Origin: Pseudoalteromonas sp. XI10
GTDB lineage: Bacteria > Pseudomonadota > Gammaproteobacteria > Enterobacterales > Alteromonadaceae
NCBI RefSeq assembly: GCF_001469895.1
Contig: NZ_LOPY01000047.1
Location: 1-64,000 of the forward strand
Direction: 5' to 3'
Length of the DNA: 64,000 nt
In this document: positions 8,943 to 17,964 of the stretch, in pieces
How positions within the stretch are numbered: the stretch's first letter is position 1
Layout: every line of letters begins with the position of its first letter
Program-made: the position numbers and the translations under genes
The notes under the pieces: model-generated
What the model saw: the letters and a program-made list of their open reading frames with translations, nothing else
The model's database searches: none
What the model was told of the DNA's origin: nothing

Positions 8943-9488
8943 TTAGCTAAGCTGCTCTTTAGGACATGAATAAAGTACTGCAGGTAATTCACCTTGCTCA
9001 TCTTTATGGATATAGTTTTTTACAAACTTAAGGCCTAGTTTTTCCATCACCTTTATTGAGCCTAGGTTATCTTTAAGTGCTGTGGCACTGAGCGACTTTA
9101 TTTCTTCTGGCTCGCTTACGGCTTTAGCAATGGCAAGTGCTGCCTCAGACGCATAGCCTTTGCCCCAGCTCACTTTTTTAAAGCGCCAGCCAATTTCTAA
9201 ATCACTAAAATCAGGCTGTTCAAAAAAGCCCATAGGCCTGACTAATACCCAACCGATAAATTCATTGCTCTCGATGATGTTTACTTGCCAAAGCCCCCAC
9301 CCTTTTTGCTCATTTCGATAGGCATTCAAGCGAGGAATAAACACCTCTTTAATGGTCTGCATAGTGGATACTTTGCCACGAGTTAAATGTTTCATTACCT
9401 CAGGGTCGTTATCGAGCTCATAAAATAGCTCGGCATCATTCTCATCCATTAACCGAAAACTTAATCGTGCTGTTCTAGCTATATTCAT
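8943..9488 (-). CDS. GNAT-family N-acetyltransferase (RimJ/RimL type)
   Basis: A 181-residue cytoplasmic acetyltransferase. TARLSFRLMDENDAELFYEL is the usual opening of the RimJ/RimL-like group. The acetyl-CoA region is in KKVSWGKGYASEAALAIAKAV, with a Q/RxxGxG/A-like motif, and NLGSIKVMEKLGLKFV is the characteristic C-terminal element. Members modify protein N-termini, aminoglycosides or small metabolites; the target here is unknown. It is a monocistronic gene, divergent from the small lipoprotein gene. Confidence 0.8.
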   Translation of the reverse strand: MNIARTARLSFRLMDENDAELFYELDNDPEVMKHLTRGKVSTMQTIKEVFIPRLNAYRNEQKGWGLWQVNIIESNEFIGWVLVRPMGFFEQPDFSDLEIGWRFKKVSWGKGYASEAALAIAKAVSEPEEIKSLSATALKDNLGSIKVMEKLGLKFVKNYIHKDEQGELPAVLYSCPKEQLS

Positions 9489-9537
9489 TTTTTATTGCTT
9501 ATACTGCTTTATAGTTGATTAACCATTAGAGAAAAAT

Positions 9538-9906
9538 ATGAACAAATTAGCAAGCTTAGTTTTATTAGGCTGTATTGCCTTAACGGGTTGTGATGACGCA
9601 GAGCAAGCCAAAAAAGATGCCAGCGAAGCAAAAGATGAAGTAAAGCAAGCCCTAAATGATGCTTGGAGCGACGTAAAAGACGCCACCAATGAGTTTAACG
9701 ACGACTCACTGCAAGAGTTACTCGAAGAGAGTAAGAAAATGGGCTTGAGCATGTATGACGACGGTAAAGAAATTGCCTTAGATGCATGGATTGAGAGTAA
9801 AGAAGCGGCTGGTGAGCTTTCTGAAAAAACCAAACAAAAAGCAAAAGAACTGGCTGAAAAATTAAGAGAAGCGCGCGAAAAACGCGAGCAAGAGAAAAAT
9901 AATTAA
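9538..9906 (+). CDS. Small alpha-helical lipoprotein
   Basis: A 122-residue predicted lipoprotein: the signal MNKLASLVLLGCIALTGC ends in the lipobox LTGC. The mature part is almost wholly charged amphipathic helix, rich in A, E, K and D, with recurring EAKDEVKQAL-like segments that resemble apolipoprotein or LEA-type helices. No enzymatic motif is present. AGAGAAAAAT precedes the ATG. It may be an outer-membrane or periplasmic structural or stress protein; the family was not recognised. It is a single gene with its own terminator. Confidence 0.75.
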   Translation: MNKLASLVLLGCIALTGCDDAEQAKKDASEAKDEVKQALNDAWSDVKDATNEFNDDSLQELLEESKKMGLSMYDDGKEIALDAWIESKEAAGELSEKTKQKAKELAEKLREAREKREQEKNN

Positions 9907-9913
9907 AAAGAAA

Positions 9914-9939
9914 GGGCAAGTATTTACTTGCCCTTTTTT
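9914..9939. terminator. Bidirectional intrinsic terminator
   Basis: GGGCAAGT-ATTT-ACTTGCCC followed by T6. It sits between the small lipoprotein gene and the convergent TonB-dependent receptor gene; A-rich sequence on the left makes it usable from both sides. Confidence 0.85.
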
Positions 9940-9947
9940 GTTAGTAA

Positions 9948-12170
9948 TTAAAGCTCAAATTCTTTTTTGAATTTTAAGCCAAATTCACTGCGGTCGTTGC
10001 TGCGCATTACTCCAACAAAACCAGATTGTTGTAAGCGACCTACGTCGTATACTTCGTTTAACACGTTCTCACCGTAAAGAGTCACTTCAAAGTCACCGTT
10101 CGGGTTTAAGTAAGAAATGTTGAAGCCCACTAATTCACGAGAATCAATGTGTTCACTTTGGTTGTAAACTGATTGACCTTGCATATCGCTACGGTATGAG
10201 TAGTTAGCGTTTACTGCCACTGTGCCACCGTTACTTAAATCAATGAAATAAGAAGGTGCGACCATAACAGTCCAACGAGGTGTAAGTGCTGGTGAATCAC
10301 CTTTACCAATACCTAATACACCGTCATCAACTTCTGTGATTTCTGAATCTAGGTAACCAATTGCGCTACGTAGCGTAAAGTCATCAGTAAATGCAATTGT
10401 TGTCTCAAGCTCGATACCTTGTGCTTTAGACTCACCCGCATTTTCTACGATAGTAACGAAACCGCCACCTGCAGTTGGATCAGAGAATGGTAATGCCAGG
10501 TCTGTGTAATCAGTAACAAACACCGCAAGCATCATAGATACGTCTTCATGTACTTGACCTTTTAGGCCAAGCTCATAGTTAATTGCTTTTGTTTCATCGA
10601 AAGAAACAAATTGATCAGGACCACCAAATGGACGCGGTGGGAAACCACCTGTTTGATAACCTTTTTGGATTTGGCCATACACGTTCATGTTATTGCTAAG
10701 CTGGTAAGACGCATTTAAATCCCATGTTACCGCATCAAAATCAGCACTTACGTATTTACGTGTCGCAAACGTTGGGAATAAGGCATCAGCTTCTTTTTTA
10801 TCTTTCGAATAACGTAGACCACCGCCCACAGTTAAATCGTCGCTTAGGTCATAGCTTGCATTGATATAAGCTGCGTATGAGTTAGTTTCTTGGTTGATAT
10901 CAAAGTAACCGTAATCACCAAAAGACGCTGTAGTACCATCATTCAGAAGACCATCTGGTGTGTTGAATGGGCTAAATACAAACGGGCCAGAGCTTGTAAA
11001 GCCATCTTCATTAAAGAAGTATAAGCCAGACACAAAGTCCATGTTATCGAAGCTACCGTTTAACTGGATTTCGAATGAATATTGATCTGCGCCGCCTTCT
11101 TCAGGGAACTCTGATAAGTTAAGGGCAACAGCGTCATCATCAAGACCCCCTTCGTATTCTGAGCTACGGTAGCTGGTGATGAACTTAGCTATATACGTAT
11201 TATTGATATCCCAGTCAGCTGTTAATGAAGTACCCCAGCCTGAATAAGCCGTCGACTCAATACCCGCTACCGTCGTTGCTAAATCATCAGGATCGCTTGG
11301 TAACATGTCTTCTGTAAGTAATGGGAAATCACCATTGAACGGGTCATTCGGATCAAGTGGCGCCGTTAGTTCAATTGTGTATGGTGATTGGCCTGATTCG
11401 TTATCAACACCATCAATTGAGAATACAAAAGATAAGTCGCTGTTTGCTTGCCATTTAAGCGCCATACGGCCACTTAACTCTTGCTCTTCACCAATTTCTT
11501 TTTCTGGGTTTGCAAGGTTAATCGCTTCACCTACACCATCGCGTTGCTTATAAGACACGCTTGCAGACATGCTTACAGTGTCGGTAAGGCTGTTATTAAA
11601 GTAAACGTCACCGGCTAAACGACCACGGCTACCTACTTTTGCATTTGTAGTCACAATGCCTTCATCACCAGGTTGCTTAGTAATAATATTTACTGCACCA
11701 CCTAATGTGTTACGACCGTACAAAGTACCTTGTGGACCACGTAATACCTCTACACGCTCAACATTTGGTAATGATAAGTTAGAGCCCATTTGGCGACCAA
11801 GGTAAACACCGTCTAAGTAAACACCTACACCCGGATCAGTTGTGATCACGTGGTCTTGTAAACCAATACCACGAATAAATACAGACGCATGGGCCGCATT
11901 ACCTACACCATAACGAGTGATGTTTAGGTTAGGTACATATTTACCGATGTCTTCAAGGTTGCTCATATTCGCTTTATCAATCAGGTTTTCACCGATTGAT
12001 GTCACTGCGGTTGGCGACTCAAAAATGCTTTCTGTACGCTTACGCGCTGTTACTTCGATTTTTTCGAAAGCATCTTGTTTAGCAGTGGTTTTTTCTTGCT
12101 CAGCAAAGGCTGAAGTAGATAATGCAGCAACAATGGCTACAGTTAACTGTGAGAGGTGACGTAATTTCAA
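9948..12170 (-). CDS. TonB-dependent outer-membrane receptor
   Basis: A 740-residue outer-membrane active transporter. It has a signal peptide (to about SAFA), a TonB-box-like segment (FEKIEVTARKR), a plug domain (LIDKANMSNLEDIGKYVPNL, VERVEVLRGPQGTLYGRNTLGGAVNI) and a 22-strand barrel ending in an aromatic-rich C-terminus (FGLKFKKEFEL). The plug signature is common in receptors for carbohydrates and other complex organic substrates as well as iron chelates; no neighbour betrays the ligand. The start is TTG at 12170 with GGAG six bases upstream. A terminator-like hairpin and a consensus -10 lie upstream on the same strand. Confidence 0.9.
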   Translation of the reverse strand: MKLRHLSQLTVAIVAALSTSAFAEQEKTTAKQDAFEKIEVTARKRTESIFESPTAVTSIGENLIDKANMSNLEDIGKYVPNLNITRYGVGNAAHASVFIRGIGLQDHVITTDPGVGVYLDGVYLGRQMGSNLSLPNVERVEVLRGPQGTLYGRNTLGGAVNIITKQPGDEGIVTTNAKVGSRGRLAGDVYFNNSLTDTVSMSASVSYKQRDGVGEAINLANPEKEIGEEQELSGRMALKWQANSDLSFVFSIDGVDNESGQSPYTIELTAPLDPNDPFNGDFPLLTEDMLPSDPDDLATTVAGIESTAYSGWGTSLTADWDINNTYIAKFITSYRSSEYEGGLDDDAVALNLSEFPEEGGADQYSFEIQLNGSFDNMDFVSGLYFFNEDGFTSSGPFVFSPFNTPDGLLNDGTTASFGDYGYFDINQETNSYAAYINASYDLSDDLTVGGGLRYSKDKKEADALFPTFATRKYVSADFDAVTWDLNASYQLSNNMNVYGQIQKGYQTGGFPPRPFGGPDQFVSFDETKAINYELGLKGQVHEDVSMMLAVFVTDYTDLALPFSDPTAGGGFVTIVENAGESKAQGIELETTIAFTDDFTLRSAIGYLDSEITEVDDGVLGIGKGDSPALTPRWTVMVAPSYFIDLSNGGTVAVNANYSYRSDMQGQSVYNQSEHIDSRELVGFNISYLNPNGDFEVTLYGENVLNEVYDVGRLQQSGFVGVMRSNDRSEFGLKFKKEFEL

Positions 12171-12225
12171 TTAAAACTCCAAAGGATACCGTGTGTGTGT
12201 ATTTTTACCCGTAAATTTCAGGCAT

Positions 12226-12253
12226 AAAAAAAGACGCTTAGGTATAAGCATCT
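12226..12253 (-). terminator. Terminator-like hairpin in the receptor leader (candidate attenuator)
   Basis: On the minus strand AGATGCTTA-TACC-TAAGCGTCT (nine pairs, one of them G-U) is followed by six to seven T. It lies between the TATAAT at 12269-12274 and the receptor start at 12170, so transcription of the receptor must read through it. No gene on either strand ends here that would need a terminator. Confidence 0.6.
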
Positions 12254-12268
12254 TTCCTCTGGAGGGGC

Positions 12269-12274
12269 ATTATA
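12269..12274 (-). promoter_or_regulatory. Candidate -10 box of the TonB-dependent receptor
   Basis: A perfect TATAAT on the minus strand, about 100 bases before the receptor start, followed by GCCCCTC. No good -35 was found at 16-18 bases, so an activator may be needed. A GC-rich stretch right after the -10 is a known feature of promoters under stringent control. Confidence 0.4.
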
Positions 12275-12696
12275 TGTCAGTTTTGTGAAAATATGTATAA
12301 TTTTTTTGATTTTTATCAAAAACTGTATAAATAAACCACATTATCATCCCATATTCGAATTATAAGTCACTAAACTTTTTACAAAATAGTAAATAAAAAT
12401 AAATGTTTAGTTCTGTATTACCGCAATAAACCTGTCATTTAACACAATTTCTATGAACAAAAAATGAACGCGATTTTTGTTATTATTCATAGAAATAGAA
12501 ACCAATTTCAGAAATTTCTCAGCTTCCAAAGAGTACCTACCTCAGGTAATGTTTAATATCGTGCTGCCAAGTTAGCAAAAGCTAACTAAACAAAAATGTG
12601 CGCAAAATTTTCCTCTGTTGGAATTTCATTTTTTAAACGTAATAATCAGCAACACAATTTACTTGTTATCATTTACCGATAGTTTTTGGCGTGAAT
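12275..12696. other. Divergent intergenic region with a stable hairpin
   Basis: About 420 AT-rich bases between the TonB-dependent receptor and the CsgD-like regulator gene; no gene seen. It holds a perfect seven-base hairpin, AGTTAGC-AAAA-GCTAACT (12570-12587), without a T-tract. This may be an operator or a structured leader of the regulator mRNA. The long upstream region would suit a regulator gene controlled by several factors, as csgD is, but no specific site was recognised. Confidence 0.5.
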
Positions 12697-13290
12697 ATGG
12701 ATTTTCTTTTTAATAAAAACGCGGCTGATTCTGTTTCATCAGCTTCAATTCTTCCTTACTGTATTGCGAACGATGATAAAACTCTGTTGCTTAATTACGA
12801 CTCTTTAGACACTTTGACCAACCGTGAATTAATAAGTGAGTTTATGAAGACGCATGGTTATCATCATCTGGTAATTTTTAATATGCCTGATAGAGCGGAT
12901 GTGTTGCCATTAAAAGACTGGCCAAAGCTAAAAGGGTTATTTTTTAAAAACACCAAAACAGATATTTTTGAACAAGGACTGCAAGAAATTAAAAAGGGAT
13001 CCTTGTGGTTTCCAAGAACGGTGAGCGATAAATGGATGAGAGTGATGCTCGAAACTGAGCAAAAAAATCAAATTCAATCAAATAACTTAACGTTTAAAGA
13101 ATCTAAAGTACTGCACTTGCTTTCTTCTGGCGCGACTTGCCCTCAAATCGCCGATACTTTGTTTATTAGCGAAGCCACGGTGAGAGTTCATTTGCACAAG
13201 ATTTACCAGAAGATTAATGTTAAAAACAAACAAAAAGCCTTACAGTGGTGCGAAAGGAACATGAATAAAATCAATAAACTTGCGGGCTAA
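12697..13290 (+). CDS. CsgD/VpsT-like LuxR-family transcription regulator
   Basis: A 197-residue DNA-binding regulator. The C-terminal LuxR-type helix-turn-helix is clear (LTFKESKVLHLLSSGATCPQ, then IADTLFISEATVRVHLHKIY). The N-terminal half looks like a degenerate receiver domain without an obvious phosphorylation aspartate. LKGLFFKNTKTDIFEQGLQE and then GSLWFPR match the CsgD/VpsT pattern; in VpsT the W[FLM][TS]R motif binds cyclic di-GMP, and here it reads WFPR. ATG at 12697 is chosen; GTG at 12691 is possible and neither has a good ribosome-binding site. It faces the pilus operon, overlapping its last gene by 20 bases, so it is a likely regulator of it. Confidence 0.75.
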   Translation: MDFLFNKNAADSVSSASILPYCIANDDKTLLLNYDSLDTLTNRELISEFMKTHGYHHLVIFNMPDRADVLPLKDWPKLKGLFFKNTKTDIFEQGLQEIKKGSLWFPRTVSDKWMRVMLETEQKNQIQSNNLTFKESKVLHLLSSGATCPQIADTLFISEATVRVHLHKIYQKINVKNKQKALQWCERNMNKINKLAG

Positions 13291-14122
13291 TTTGGAATCG
13301 AATTGTATCTTGGTACTGTCCTGCAGCTTGATTACTAAATGCGGCTAATTTTATTTTTAAAGGGATTAAAAAATCTGTCTGCTTTGTAAACAAGAAACTT
13401 TTTTTCATTGCGTGATGTAGCTCAATATAATCCCCAGCAAGGGCCAGTGAGTAGTTAATTGAATAGTTGTTTTGGTAAAACTCATGTACCAATTTACCTT
13501 TATTCTCTGACCAAATAGTCATTGCGATATCTGTATTTGCGACAACCAATAAACTAGGTAATAAGCTATATTCCTTTTGAGGTATAAGCTCTCCTAAGTC
13601 GATACTTGTACTAGCACTGTTATAACCTAAAAAAGACAGTGCTAAATGAGTCGGAATTGTTACGTCAAAGTCGTAATCTCGTTCATCAAGAGCTTCATTA
13701 AATTGATTTTTAAGTATTAGTTTAACTGTATCTTGATACTGACCAGCACGAGCGATGACGCCTCTAGCAATCACAAACCTTAAAGTAATAGAGTTATCAG
13801 AAATAGCGAGGTTATTTAAGGATGTGTTACTAAGAAGCGAGTTTGAATTACCGATAAAATAAGGTATGTGTTGATACTGCCCTAACAACTGTTGATTATT
13901 TTCACTCAAAACCTGCAAATAATATGAGCAATTTGTATCGCCCTCTATGAATACTTTAACCTGCTTTTCAGCGTCTTGGTTTTGTTGTGCTCGGTATTCC
14001 TGTAAGTTATCGAATAGATGCTCAATTCTTTGTATCTTTGCAGAGCACTGGCCAAAGCACTCCGTTGTGATGAAGAGAGTAAGAATTAAAAAGACTCCAT
14101 TTGAAAATCGTTTAATGAACAT
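13271..14122 (-). CDS. Predicted tip protein (adhesin) of an archaic chaperone-usher pilus
   Basis: A 283-residue exported protein: the signal peptide MFIKRFSNGVFLILTLFITT ends near FGQ. Two pilin-like beta domains can be seen, each ending in the same motif: AGQYQDTVKL at about residue 150 and AGQYQDTIRF near the C-terminus. The two pilin genes of the operon have the same G-x-Y-x-D ending once each. A two-domain protein encoded last, after the usher, matches the tip adhesin CsuE of Csu-type pili. AAGGAG precedes the start, which overlaps the usher gene by 11 bases. The ligand is unknown. Confidence 0.7.
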   Translation of the reverse strand: MFIKRFSNGVFLILTLFITTECFGQCSAKIQRIEHLFDNLQEYRAQQNQDAEKQVKVFIEGDTNCSYYLQVLSENNQQLLGQYQHIPYFIGNSNSLLSNTSLNNLAISDNSITLRFVIARGVIARAGQYQDTVKLILKNQFNEALDERDYDFDVTIPTHLALSFLGYNSASTSIDLGELIPQKEYSLLPSLLVVANTDIAMTIWSENKGKLVHEFYQNNYSINYSLALAGDYIELHHAMKKSFLFTKQTDFLIPLKIKLAAFSNQAAGQYQDTIRFQISPQVY

Positions 14123-16559
14123 AAATCACTCCTTTATTATGCAACTGTTGCTTTTCGTCTATTTCGATAATTAATGGCTCATGGGTGACATCTTTTAGCA
14201 CAATTTGATATTGGCAAGGTTTTAGCCCAGTCAATGCAAAACGCCCTGTTTTACTGGTAAAAAATAAGTAAGGCTCTGCTGCTTGCTCGTCAATACAACG
14301 CGCCTCACCGACTTGCAATGCAAGCGGTTCGTTTTCATTATTTTTTAAAGTTCCCAGCATGGAGATATTGTTCTGCGAACCTACTACAACATCATGGCCG
14401 CTTTTATAGGAAGGATAAAAAGTAATATTACCAGCGCCTAGGTCATAACCAGGTGCTAAGTCTTCAACATCAACCCCAATAGTGGCTCTGTCATAGGCAT
14501 TCATATCGGTGAGTAACACGGTCTGCAGATCAGAGTTAGTGGCTAAATAATCTTCTTCTTGTAAACCTAACTTAATGGTTTTATCCGCTAAACTTGGGTG
14601 TGCACTAATCAAAGCAAAACTATTTTGAATAGGCTTACCCACCCCCCATTGAGAATCAGCAAATGCAATACTTGCTGCAGCACTGGCACGACTTTGATGA
14701 GACAACAGATTGCCATTTAAATGCTGGTAGTAAGTGCCATGGTCAAAACCTAATGATAATCTATTTGTATTGTATTGGCTGTTGAGATCAAACACGGCTT
14801 CGTTATTGTTATTTTTCTCTAAGCCTGCTCGTAAATTTAGTGCACCAACAAAGCGCTGATTTTCATTTTGAGTAAACTCCAATCTGGATTTATCGTATTT
14901 AGATTGGTGCGATAACTTTAATCTTTGCCTTTGCGAAAACAGATAACTCAACGATAAGTTAAAACTCCACTGCTGATGTTGCTCTGTTTCTTGCCATTGT
15001 CCACCGAGTGAAAAATACCACTGATTCGTGTCAATTTTGCCTGAAACAGTTACCCCCGTTGATTTTTCAAACTGTGTTTGCTCATGACGCCTAGAAACAT
15101 TGGCAAAAATCGACGTTTGTATTGATGTTTCGCTCATAAAGTTGATATTTGCTTGGATAAAGTGCTGCCTAGAACTAGCAAGCGAGCTCAATTCATTATT
15201 GAAAGCTATCTGATAAAATTCAGGGTTACTGTATTCGTAGCCAATACTGAAATCAGCCCCCGACTGAGATGGCTGCCTAAATGAGCTATAGATAAGCCGA
15301 TATGCATAGCCTTTAGCATCATCAAGATTAATCGCATTTTCAAATGCTAACTGCCCTATTGGGGTCGCAAATATTTGCTTAAGCCCTAGTTGCAGGCTCT
15401 CTTCATTTCCTTGAGCTGACAACCCAGCGGTCCAACTTGTTGAGATACCGTAGTTAATAAAGCCAGAAAATAAAGGCTGATCATAATCGTAGTCTAATTT
15501 GTCTGTTAATTGTGCTGGGTAACCAAAGTGAAATTCGTATTCAAGCTGCCCTTCAGAGAACAAGTCGAGACCTGTGGTAAGCGAAAAATTAACCTCTTTT
15601 GTAACACCCGCATTATCCGTGATCTTTAACACAATGTGATTATTGCCTTCTGTTAACGGAATATCGTCCAGTGAATAAATACCGGCAGGCAAGTTCAGGC
15701 GCCTAAATAAACGCTCATCAATATATACTTCAACGGACGATGGGCTATCTAACGTAAAGCGCTGTGATGCACTTGGTCGAATCGTTCTGTCAGAAACAAG
15801 TGTAAAATCATGGGCAAGCGACAGTCCAAGGATGCGAGCTGTTGATTGAAAATAACTGCCCGCACTGTAATTATCACCCAATGAAAAACGCATGCCATGA
15901 ATGGGTAAATCATGGATTACTCTCGTGCCTAGACGCTTAAAGTCATGGTTACTTGGTGTATTTACGAACTGGGCTTCGTTTTCAATCACCCAATTTTTTA
16001 GATTTAAAACCGCTTCAGGCCTTACTGTTAGCTGCTTTTGTTCATAATCTTGTGCTTGATTCGATTGATAGACATAGCTCGAATACACATTAATGTAGCC
16101 ACTGTAGTTTGCGCTTTTTATTGCTTGTTGTTGGTTTCGCTTTGACACTGCAGCAATACTTTTCTCTTTGATCATGCTCAGTGGCAAGGTTATGTTTAAG
16201 CTAAAATCAAGCATTTCGAACACAGCACCAATGCCCAATGTTTGAAGCTCTTCAATATTTACTAAGCCTCTTTCATCAACTAGCATTTCTATGTGTTCAA
16301 GGGTTTGGGTATTTGCTATTGGCCTTAAAAACGCCATCAATTCTGAATGCTTTAATAGCAAGGTGTCATCTGAAGTCACCAGTAAGGAAATGTTTGCTTG
16401 AGGTTGCTTATTTAAGTAGCAGCTCACCGTGAGTTCAAGCTCTTTTGAGGTGGTATTTATTTTTGCATTGGCTAAACCTGCATTAAGCAAAAACATACAC
16501 ACAGAGCAAAAAAGCAAACTACTGAGATAGCGCAACGTCTGGCGAGATAACTTCTGCAT
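14112..16559 (-). CDS. Outer-membrane usher of a chaperone-usher pilus
   Basis: An 815-residue outer-membrane usher that receives chaperone-subunit complexes and exports the growing pilus. It has a signal peptide and then an N-terminal periplasmic domain. The long barrel region carries typical usher sequences: SVEVYIDERLFRRLNLPAGI, then YSLDDIPLTEGNNHIVLKI and a D-N-A-G-V-T-K segment. C-terminal plug-like beta domains end the protein (RFALTGLKPCQYQIVL). The length is usual for the archaic (sigma) clade. The start overlaps the upstream chaperone gene by 41 bases and has AAGGAT before it, which suggests translational coupling. Confidence 0.88.
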   Translation of the reverse strand: MQKLSRQTLRYLSSLLFCSVCMFLLNAGLANAKINTTSKELELTVSCYLNKQPQANISLLVTSDDTLLLKHSELMAFLRPIANTQTLEHIEMLVDERGLVNIEELQTLGIGAVFEMLDFSLNITLPLSMIKEKSIAAVSKRNQQQAIKSANYSGYINVYSSYVYQSNQAQDYEQKQLTVRPEAVLNLKNWVIENEAQFVNTPSNHDFKRLGTRVIHDLPIHGMRFSLGDNYSAGSYFQSTARILGLSLAHDFTLVSDRTIRPSASQRFTLDSPSSVEVYIDERLFRRLNLPAGIYSLDDIPLTEGNNHIVLKITDNAGVTKEVNFSLTTGLDLFSEGQLEYEFHFGYPAQLTDKLDYDYDQPLFSGFINYGISTSWTAGLSAQGNEESLQLGLKQIFATPIGQLAFENAINLDDAKGYAYRLIYSSFRQPSQSGADFSIGYEYSNPEFYQIAFNNELSSLASSRQHFIQANINFMSETSIQTSIFANVSRRHEQTQFEKSTGVTVSGKIDTNQWYFSLGGQWQETEQHQQWSFNLSLSYLFSQRQRLKLSHQSKYDKSRLEFTQNENQRFVGALNLRAGLEKNNNNEAVFDLNSQYNTNRLSLGFDHGTYYQHLNGNLLSHQSRASAAASIAFADSQWGVGKPIQNSFALISAHPSLADKTIKLGLQEEDYLATNSDLQTVLLTDMNAYDRATIGVDVEDLAPGYDLGAGNITFYPSYKSGHDVVVGSQNNISMLGTLKNNENEPLALQVGEARCIDEQAAEPYLFFTSKTGRFALTGLKPCQYQIVLKDVTHEPLIIEIDEKQQLHNKGVIYVH

Positions 16560-17220
16560 TAACGCTATCCTTTAACGGGATGAGCATCTGCTGTTTGCTT
16601 TCTGGCGCAAAGAACACGTCATAACCCGATGCTTTTAGTTGTTGTTTTTTAAATGAAGCGGTTTTTTGATGAGGCAAATATATCGTAAGATCATATTCGC
16701 TCAGGCGGGCGGCGCCCTTACCATTATTTGCTACCGTTATTTCACAGCTGTAATTACTACATAAGCTTTTTTCGACAACAAGTTCAGGTAAAAAGCTCTC
16801 TTGATGTACATGAACAATTAAATTCACATTAAGCAACATCATTAGTTGTGGCTCAAACGCATTTGTAGGCTTTGAAAGTGGTTGCTCTACTAAACTAATT
16901 TGATAAGTTTTATCAAGGCTCGGAGCATCACCAACCCAACGCAGTTGAATTCGTTGACTTTCACCTCGGTGCAAAAGTAATGTCGGCGGAAAGACCCAAA
17001 CAGGGCTATTTTCTTGATAACGAAACATTGGCTTTGAGCCAGAAAAATCAACCTCAAAGACTTCAATATCAAAGGCAACTTCACGATTAAAAACGTTATG
17101 TATCGTACTATAAGTTACTTGCTGTGGCTTAGTTGGATCTAAGGTTAGCACCATTGGACTTACTTCCACAGCAGCGCAGAATAGTGAATTAAATAAAATT
17201 AAAATAGCAAAGATACGCAT
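16519..17220 (-). CDS. Periplasmic pilus chaperone (second of two)
   Basis: A 233-residue exported protein of the PapD-like chaperone superfamily. After a short signal peptide comes VSPMVLTLDPTKPQQVTYSTIHNV, the first immunoglobulin-like domain, with the conserved LLHRGESQRIQLRWVG element that carries the G1-strand and cleft residues. A second domain follows (GKGAARLSEYDLTIYLP). It keeps pilin subunits folded for the usher. Its start overlaps the stop of the other chaperone gene by one base (TAATG), and its end overlaps the usher. It is quite different in sequence from its neighbour, so the two may serve different subunits. Confidence 0.85.
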   Translation of the reverse strand: MRIFAILILFNSLFCAAVEVSPMVLTLDPTKPQQVTYSTIHNVFNREVAFDIEVFEVDFSGSKPMFRYQENSPVWVFPPTLLLHRGESQRIQLRWVGDAPSLDKTYQISLVEQPLSKPTNAFEPQLMMLLNVNLIVHVHQESFLPELVVEKSLCSNYSCEITVANNGKGAARLSEYDLTIYLPHQKTASFKKQQLKASGYDVFFAPESKQQMLIPLKDSVNAEVISPDVALSQ

Positions 17221-17921
17221 TAAAATTGTACCTTCAACTGACTTTGCTCAGCTTTAAACTGTGGAGGTACTTTTAGCAAGACCTCTCGAGCAGAGTGTGG
17301 CAATAAGAGTTTACCTGATAAAGAACGACTTAATTCCTCACCTGCTAAGTTCACAGTGTCATCATTTTGTTTAATAAGCCAAGTTGCTTTAGATAAACGC
17401 AGTAATTTATTGCCTTCATTTTTTAGCAGCACTTTCCAAAGTCCTTCTTGATGTTGCTGTTTTTGTTCAATTACAAGCTTTGCTTTAGCTCCTTTAGGTA
17501 CCACGGTGAATAGTGTTCGAAAACTAGTTGCTATACCAACACCGGACTGGCTCGATTCATCTGTATCAATCATCACTTGGTCAACGCCAATCCTGTATGA
17601 TTTTGAGCTTGCTAAAATGGGGTCGCCCACATAGCGTATTAGAATTGATTGAGATTTTCCTGGTGGGATTATGGTTGTCATTGGGAGAATGAAAAAGTCT
17701 ACTTCGTTTTGTACTAGCTTCTCTTCTCCTGACGGTTCAATCTTTAGGTCAAATGCTGTTAACTCAATGGCGAGCGAAGACGATGAATTGTTCATTACAC
17801 GCAACGTTTGTTGCGCCCCAGAACCATTTGGCGCAAGCTCTGCAACCATTGGCTGCACTTGAAATGCATCACAATGAAACGTAAGAAGAAGTGAGAATAA
17901 AAAGGTAAGTTTATGCATCAT
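17220..17921 (-). CDS. Periplasmic pilus chaperone (first of two)
   Basis: A 233-residue exported PapD-like chaperone. The signal peptide ends near CDA; the mature protein begins FQVQPMVAELAPNGSGAQQT, and FFILPMTTIIPPGKSQSILI and RYVGDP form the conserved cleft region of domain 1. Domain 2 contains LLKNEGNKLLRLSKATWLI. Csu-type operons normally have one chaperone gene; here two follow each other directly. It lies 43 bases downstream of the major pilin gene on the same strand. The family is sure, the client subunit unknown. Confidence 0.85.
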   Translation of the reverse strand: MMHKLTFLFSLLLTFHCDAFQVQPMVAELAPNGSGAQQTLRVMNNSSSSLAIELTAFDLKIEPSGEEKLVQNEVDFFILPMTTIIPPGKSQSILIRYVGDPILASSKSYRIGVDQVMIDTDESSQSGVGIATSFRTLFTVVPKGAKAKLVIEQKQQHQEGLWKVLLKNEGNKLLRLSKATWLIKQNDDTVNLAGEELSRSLSGKLLLPHSAREVLLKVPPQFKAEQSQLKVQF

Positions 17922-17964
17922 CTTTCCTTTGATGATAAGGCAGTCTTTGACTGCCTTAATTAAC

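Noticed and set aside
9519..9919. Minus-strand frames opposite the small lipoprotein gene
   Set aside because: The plus-strand gene has a clear lipoprotein signal and terminator; the minus frames are Ser/Ala/Phe-rich shadows.
12191..12200. (GT)5 run before the receptor start, considered as a phase-variable repeat
   Set aside because: Five units are too few to be a convincing slippage tract and it is far from a -35/-10 spacer.
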